In this document: positions 20,118-24,917 of the stretch, one piece after another | Position numbering within the stretch: position 1 is the stretch's first letter | Layout: each line of letters starts with the position of its first letter | From: Labyrinthula sp. Ha | Lineage: Eukaryota; Sar; Bigyra; Labyrinthulida; Labyrinthulaceae | Length of the DNA: 24,917 nt | Direction of reading: 5' to 3' | Assembly: GCA_015227615.1 (NCBI GenBank) | Contig: JAALGZ010000115.1 | Coordinates: 1 to 24,917, forward strand | The notes under the pieces: model-generated | Told to the model about the DNA's origin: nothing | The model's database searches: none | Seen by the model: the letters and a program-made list of their open reading frames with translations, nothing else | Program-made: the position numbers and the translations under genes

Positions 20118-22430
20118 ACATCCTATGATCATGGGAATCAAACGTATGATAAATTATTCATCCATCAGATTGTTCCAAATTATACTATCAAGAGTATGTG
20201 TTTTATGTACATACTATTACTAATATAATCATTATAGACTGGAGCCGTTAATCCCGAAGATCCCTCCTACAAGGGCAGATAAAATATTGAACACATCTAA
20301 GTAAAGACTAGAACTTATGAGACTTACTTTAGATCGCCTTAAAACCCTTTTTCATAGAGTACATTTCTTCAATATTTAATCGAGTTTGAAAATGTTAAGA
20401 ACAAGAAACAGTGGTGGTTCAGCAAGAGCGAAACGGGTGATGACTGCAGACAATGAAATCCCTCTAACTCGGCTCCAAACTCATTTCATTAAAACTTAGA
20501 TACATATTTGAAAAGCTCTTTTGAATAATTACTTATTTATAGAAGATAGTATAGGATTTCAAGTAATTAATTTTATGTAGAATACCAAAGATCACCAAAA
20601 TATTGTTCATTCATTTTATATCGATCAGAAAACAATGAAGAAAAATAATGCATCACCTCTATAAGCCATCAAGGTTGGCTCTTATATTTAAGTTAAGCTC
20701 GGTATTAAACAATTCCGTTTTTTTGGTTTTTGTTATTATGGGGTGTTGCAAACTTTATCAACGATTTTTCAAAAATGCAGTATAATGACCATAAAATCAA
20801 CAATACCTTTTCAACTCTTCTATAAAGCTCAAAACATACTTCAAACTGCATTTTTCATTTAATCATATAAAAACTTAGAGGATTAAAACTATATAAAGTA
20901 AAAGAAAACCACGATTATTGAAAACAACGCATATAGTATTTGTTAGTTTTTGCCACTAAATCTTTCTCAAATACAATATTATAACCCACAATGTGTTTCA
21001 AATTTAAAAATATTTCTAACAATGTATTTTGTAAGATGTTTGGTGAGGATGAGTACTTTAAAGCTTAAAAAAGGCTAATTTTAAGGGTCCTATTCACTAA
21101 GTTTAAAGATCTCAAAAAAACATACATTCAGACGTAACATCACGAAGAACAACTCTATAGATGATCTAATTCCTATAAGGCTCTAGAAATTTACTATACC
21201 TAACTTCTGAAACCATTTATGATGATTTTAAATTCTCTAGTTAACTGTAAATTAGCTAAACTTCACTCAGAAATGTCAAATGTTGAAAATTTCCACATCT
21301 GAAAATACCAAATCACTCAATTTTGCTATAATCCCCTAAATTCTTGTACTAACCAGTCCCCGAAAACTAAAAAAAAGACAAGTCCTGTAATCTTTAATTC
21401 TGTTTTTTAGGAAATTTTAAATGTTGTTTTTAAGAAAAGTCGATGTTGGGGTAAAATGCTGTTTTTCTCAACTTCAATCCGTGTAATGGCTCAAGAAATA
21501 CTCGTCTAGAGCCTGAACAGATCTCATCAGGCAAAAAAAACGGATGAATTTAGGTCTATAAACAAGTTTTTTTGATAATTGGAGTATTCTGTATAGATTT
21601 CCTAACAATGTATCCTATTTCCAAGATCTCAGAAACTCTGAAAAAGGATACTCTTAAATGTCAAATATTCCTGAATGGGTGATACCAAGTGACAAAACAT
21701 CCTGAAAAATGATTGTCACCCATAGGTATCAATGATTTAGGGTTACTACGAGCTTTGTTCGAGGAAGCTTCAAGAGCTTCCCTATTAATCTCTGCAATAG
21801 TTACTTCGCTTAATTTAACTCTACTCGAAACTCAACTTTAAAATAGCCAAAACCGAAGTTCTCATGAGACAAACATAAAAAAAATAGACACTAACCTTAT
21901 CTAAAACTAATTTCCAGTAATTTAAAGAAGAAAAAAATAAACTTTGAAGCTTTTATTGGTGTTAATTATACAAATATCTGTCATATTATTGCAGATTCTT
22001 ATATAGAAATAAATGTTTTCTTGACTTTTACATATGACAAAATGCTTAAAAACACATATAAATTGACATGAAGAAGATCAATGCAAATTAAGAAAGATCT
22101 ATGTTTTAGTTTGTGAAAAAATTCGTATTGTGATCGTTTTTCTGACGTATTTATTGCAAAAAAATGATGTTTTTGTTTTCCAAAGTTAAACACCTTCCTC
22201 TTCTTTTACTAAAACGTACTTGGTATCATTTTAAAAAGACAAAGGTATAATCTATAATGATCATGTTTATATATATTATAACTCTAAGTTTAACTTACTT
22301 GAAAACTCTCCTACTTTTTGATATTTTCATGTTTCTTCTATAATCAAATAAACTCAACACTACATTACCCTAAACGTAGTAAAACTAAAAGGCTAAGAAA
22401 TTGTTAATAGAGCTCCATATTTGCAGATAA
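20118..22430. other. Gene-free AT-rich region
   Basis: No gene recognised. Only short open frames are present. CTCAGAAA and AAATGTCAAAT motifs recur between about 21260 and 21670, but without a clear period. Confidence 0.5.
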
Positions 22431-22950
22431 CTCGGCGAAGATTGAGCGAGTAGAAGCCTAAATTAATAAAAAGATTGAAGGTATGCTTTGGCTCAAAATA
22501 AAGAGTTATTTTACATCAAAGTTATTCTGGAGCACATGGAAAGATGCAGACTTACACAGGCTTTGGAAGTATTTAAGTGAGCATAAGTTCAGAGAAAGAT
22601 CTGGTTTTATATACCGCTGAAAAGGAAGAAAAGTAAGTGAGCGTGGGGGAGAATCATCTAGACAACTGTTTTATGTTTTCAAGGTTGTGGAAACTATTTT
22701 TGAGATGTTGGATCAGGAAGATTAAGATCAATCAAGTATTATTAATTAAGTATCACGTTTAGGAAAAACTGAAGCAACCAAGCATTTCTTACAACATATT
22801 AGTAACAGATGTAGAAGGAATGCTTTAGATTCTGGCTGATGAAATCAGAATTAACACTTTCAAGCCGAGAAAGAAAATCTGGGATAAAAATACTCTCATA
22901 GAAGCGTTTTGAGATATTGAAGTAATTAAGTATTAAGAAAAAAATAAAAT
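22430..22950 (+). other. Possible decayed coding patch upstream of RRS1
   Basis: Several short plus-strand open stretches read like protein, for example FYIKVILEHMERCRLTQALE near 22513-22572 and QLFYVFKVVETIFEMLDQED near 22664-22723. They lie in different frames, and none is long enough or similar enough to a known family to name. This may be an eroded gene or element, or chance. Confidence 0.2.
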
Positions 22951-23404
22951 TTAGGAAGGGTTCTTTGCCCACAGGGTTTCTCACTCCTGTAAATAGTTTT
23001 GAGTGAATAAAATTAAGTAGTGAAACTATTTTGAATTGAGTATTTTTATATTCATATATATATCCTTAGGTTCTGATAGAAGTAACAATTTTATTGGATT
23101 TTTTACTGAAGAATCACAGTACATCTACTCTGCTTAAACAACGAGCTTTAATTTGTGGCTTTAAAGTTTAATTTTCGTCAAATTGCTGGTCAAAGTATAA
23201 AAAAAAGTACAAACTAAGGCTTAAAACTTAAACTTGGTCCAACAGTGCTACTTTTTGGCCCAGTTCAGCCTTGCACATTTGCTTTTTTAAATACTTAATC
23301 CACAGCGGAGAATAGAATGCGGCCATAATAATGAATATTCTGGCTAGAAAAGTTGATTCCTCATTCATTTTTTTTAGTTTCTTTATTTCTTTTCTTAAAC
23401 ACGT

Positions 23405-23580
23405 AAAATCTAAAACTCAAAAGTTGAAAACTCAAACAAGGTTTGGTACACGGGTTTCGCGCCATATGGCCAAAACTCAAATAATACTCATGACATTATT
23501 AAAAAAAACTCAAATATCATTTGAGAACATTCAAAACTCATAAATTTTGATAATGTTATTTGAGTTTTTACATTTTTTCC
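23405..23580. repeat. AACTCAAA-rich repeat cluster with foldback
   Basis: The motif AAAACTCAAA or a close variant occurs several times between 23410 and 23570. AAAAACTCAAATA at 23504-23516 is perfectly inverted at 23557-23569, giving a 13-bp stem with a 40-base loop, and a smaller CTCAAAT/ATTTGAG pairing lies inside. The cluster resembles the reverse complement of 18600-18790. It lies about 100 bp upstream of the RRS1 start codon, so it borders or overlaps that gene's promoter. Confidence 0.45.
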
Positions 23581-23674
23581 TTAAACGGCAGGAATATATG
23601 GAACAAGACTTGGATTGTTTTCGGAATACTTGAGATGACATTACTGCGAACAACTTTCGACTCGACAGTAAGAT

Positions 23675-24400
23675 ATGACCACAGATAATGAAGAAATGGC
23701 AACAATGCTTATTGAAAATAAGGAAACCTCGATGAATTCGAACTTAGAAAACTTTGAAACAGAGTTAGCTCTCTTAGAAGCATCAGATACCTCTGCTTTC
23801 CCCCCTAATACTTCTGAAGACGAAATTATGAAGCGCGCAACCAATAACATGGATTTGCTTCTTGCTTCCTTGTTTCGTTTAGCAAAATCACAAGGAAAAG
23901 TTGGAAAAGTTACCCTTCCAAAGCAAGTTACTGTGTTACCTCGACAAAAACCGCTACCAAGAAAGAAGCCTGAAACTAGGTGGGAAAAGTTTGCGAAAGA
24001 AAAAGGTATAAACAAGAAGAAAAGAGAGAGGCTTGTATTGGATGAAGAGACAGGAGAATATGTTCCTAGATGGGGTGGAAGAAGTGCGCAAAATAATAAA
24101 AAAGTTAATTGGGTAGAAGAGCTAAAAGAAGGAGATGATCCAACTGTTGATAAGTTTATTGAGAAAAGAGAGAAAAAGAAGTTACGGGTGTTAAAGAATG
24201 AAAGAAACAGGTTAAAAAATATTGAACGAGGCTTTGAGGTTGCTCAAACAGCTACTGGATCTCTAGGAAAGTTTGATGAAAGAAGAAAGGATGAACCAAA
24301 GATGAGAAAAAGGAAGGTTCAAAAAGGAAGGAACGAAGAAATATCTGATAACTTATCTAGAGACAAGAAAATTTTGGAGTCTGTACTAAACAAGGCATAA
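23675..24400 (+). CDS. RRS1: RRS1, 60S ribosome biogenesis regulator
   Basis: A nucleolar assembly factor. RRS1, with its partner RPF2, brings the 5S RNP (5S rRNA, uL5, uL18) into the early pre-60S particle. The 241-residue product has the conserved core at about residues 78-160: LPK, LPRQKPLPRKKPETRWEKFA (Trp103), KGI-x-KKK, a hydrophobic V/L-DEETGE segment and PRWGGR (Trp133), then NWVEE and the basic NERNRLKN region. The N-terminus is acidic and the tail is Lys/Arg-rich, as in the family; yeast RRS1 is about 200 residues and the human form is longer. The ATG at 23675 is the first in the frame. The gene ends 5 bp before the stop codon of the convergent neighbour. Confidence 0.94.
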   Translation: MTTDNEEMATMLIENKETSMNSNLENFETELALLEASDTSAFPPNTSEDEIMKRATNNMDLLLASLFRLAKSQGKVGKVTLPKQVTVLPRQKPLPRKKPETRWEKFAKEKGINKKKRERLVLDEETGEYVPRWGGRSAQNNKKVNWVEELKEGDDPTVDKFIEKREKKKLRVLKNERNRLKNIERGFEVAQTATGSLGKFDERRKDEPKMRKRKVQKGRNEEISDNLSRDKKILESVLNKA

Positions 24401-24405
24401 TTTGA

Positions 24406-24917
24406 CTACAACTTTACTTGATCCTTTTGCCGTAATTTTAGTTCATATATTTCTTTCAAGAGTTTCTTTTCTTCTTTGAAGTCTCGCTTATACTTTTCAA
24501 GCCTAACTTCGCCCTCCTTCAGTTTTTCTTTTAGTTCCTCGTTTTCGAGTTCAACCTCATATCTTATTTTATTTATTAGATTGTTCTCGTCTTGCAAAGA
24601 CTTTAATGACGCTTCAGCATCTTTTAATCCCCTTTCTTTGAAACTAAAAGCATTTTCATTCATTTCTATATGATTTTCTTTCTCTATTAAAAGCTGCTCC
24701 AAAGAAGTAATTTTATTATCTTTTTCCTGTGTGACTAAATCTAGCTCTCTCTTACTGTTTTTCTGGAAAATACTATTCGAATCTCTCAAAGCTTGGAATT
24801 TCTTTTCCTCTTTTTCTTTCATGTTTAATATTTCTTTGTTGAAGTTCTCTCTCAAGCTCTTCTTCTCATTTTTCAGTTGTACTATCTGCTTATTCAAACT
24901 ACTTATTCCTTTGTTTT
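24406..24917 (-). CDS. Coiled-coil protein, 3' part only
   Basis: The frame is open from the right window edge to a TAG at 24408-24406, so only the last 169 or so residues are visible and the start lies outside. The visible part is almost entirely charged helix rich in Lys, Glu, Leu and Asn (for example LKNEKKSLRENFNKEI and ELENEELKEKLKEGE), typical of a long coiled coil. It ends ELKLRQKDQVKL. There is no internal ATG near the edge that would be a convincing start. Many structural, motor, ciliary or centromere proteins look like this, so no function can be assigned. It is convergent with RRS1, with 5 bp between stop codons. Confidence 0.75.
   Translation of the reverse strand, partial: NKGISSLNKQIVQLKNEKKSLRENFNKEILNMKEKEEKKFQALRDSNSIFQKNSKRELDLVTQEKDNKITSLEQLLIEKENHIEMNENAFSFKERGLKDAEASLKSLQDENNLINKIRYEVELENEELKEKLKEGEVRLEKYKRDFKEEKKLLKEIYELKLRQKDQVKL

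Noticed and set aside
23641-24015. Minus-strand 124-codon frame opposite RRS1
   Set aside because: It is the antisense shadow of the clearly conserved RRS1 coding sequence.

Overview
The window is nuclear DNA of a eukaryote. KIN17, the SPC3 signal peptidase subunit and RRS1 are eukaryote-only proteins, and the mobile DNA includes a hAT transposon. The sequence is visibly AT-rich. All recognised host genes are single uninterrupted reading frames with very little space between them, yet they sit in two small islands separated by many kilobases in which I see no gene. Trp is TGG and TGA serves as a stop (for example in the 5-formyl-THF cyclo-ligase gene), so the standard code applies. The short KIN17 resembles the yeast form, which would suit a fungus, but intron-poor gene islands also occur in some algae and protists. 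I cannot place the organism further.

Layout. 233-2439: a hAT-family DNA transposon with perfect 12-bp terminal inverted repeats, an 8-bp target duplication and a transposase frame interrupted by two TGA codons. About 3266-3690: a highly diverged tandem array with a 22-bp period. 3.7-11.6 kb: no gene seen. 11591-11954 (minus): a group of coding-like stretches that may be a broken or spliced gene, divergent from KIN17. 12233-14115: a compact island of KIN17 (+), SPC3 (-) and 5-formyl-THF cyclo-ligase (+); the first two overlap tail to tail and the last two share a 67-bp divergent promoter with CCAAT boxes. 14.1-17.9 kb: no gene seen. 17.9-18.6 kb: a hairpin, then coding-like relics. 18816-20117: a non-autonomous, Mutator-like transposon with a 10-bp target duplication. 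20.1-22.4 kb: no gene seen. 22.4-23.6 kb: a possible relic and a repeat cluster rich in AACTCAAA. 23675-24917: RRS1 (+) and the 3' part of a coiled-coil protein gene (-), convergent with 5 bp between stop codons.

The host genes are housekeeping genes of unrelated roles (RNA/DNA processing, ER signal peptide cleavage, folate metabolism, 60S ribosome assembly). Their adjacency reflects compact packing rather than a pathway. I found no clear new biological system. The points most worth a second look are the two well-delimited transposons, a transposon-end-like segment upstream of KIN17, the 22-bp array and the unassigned coding-like patch beside KIN17.
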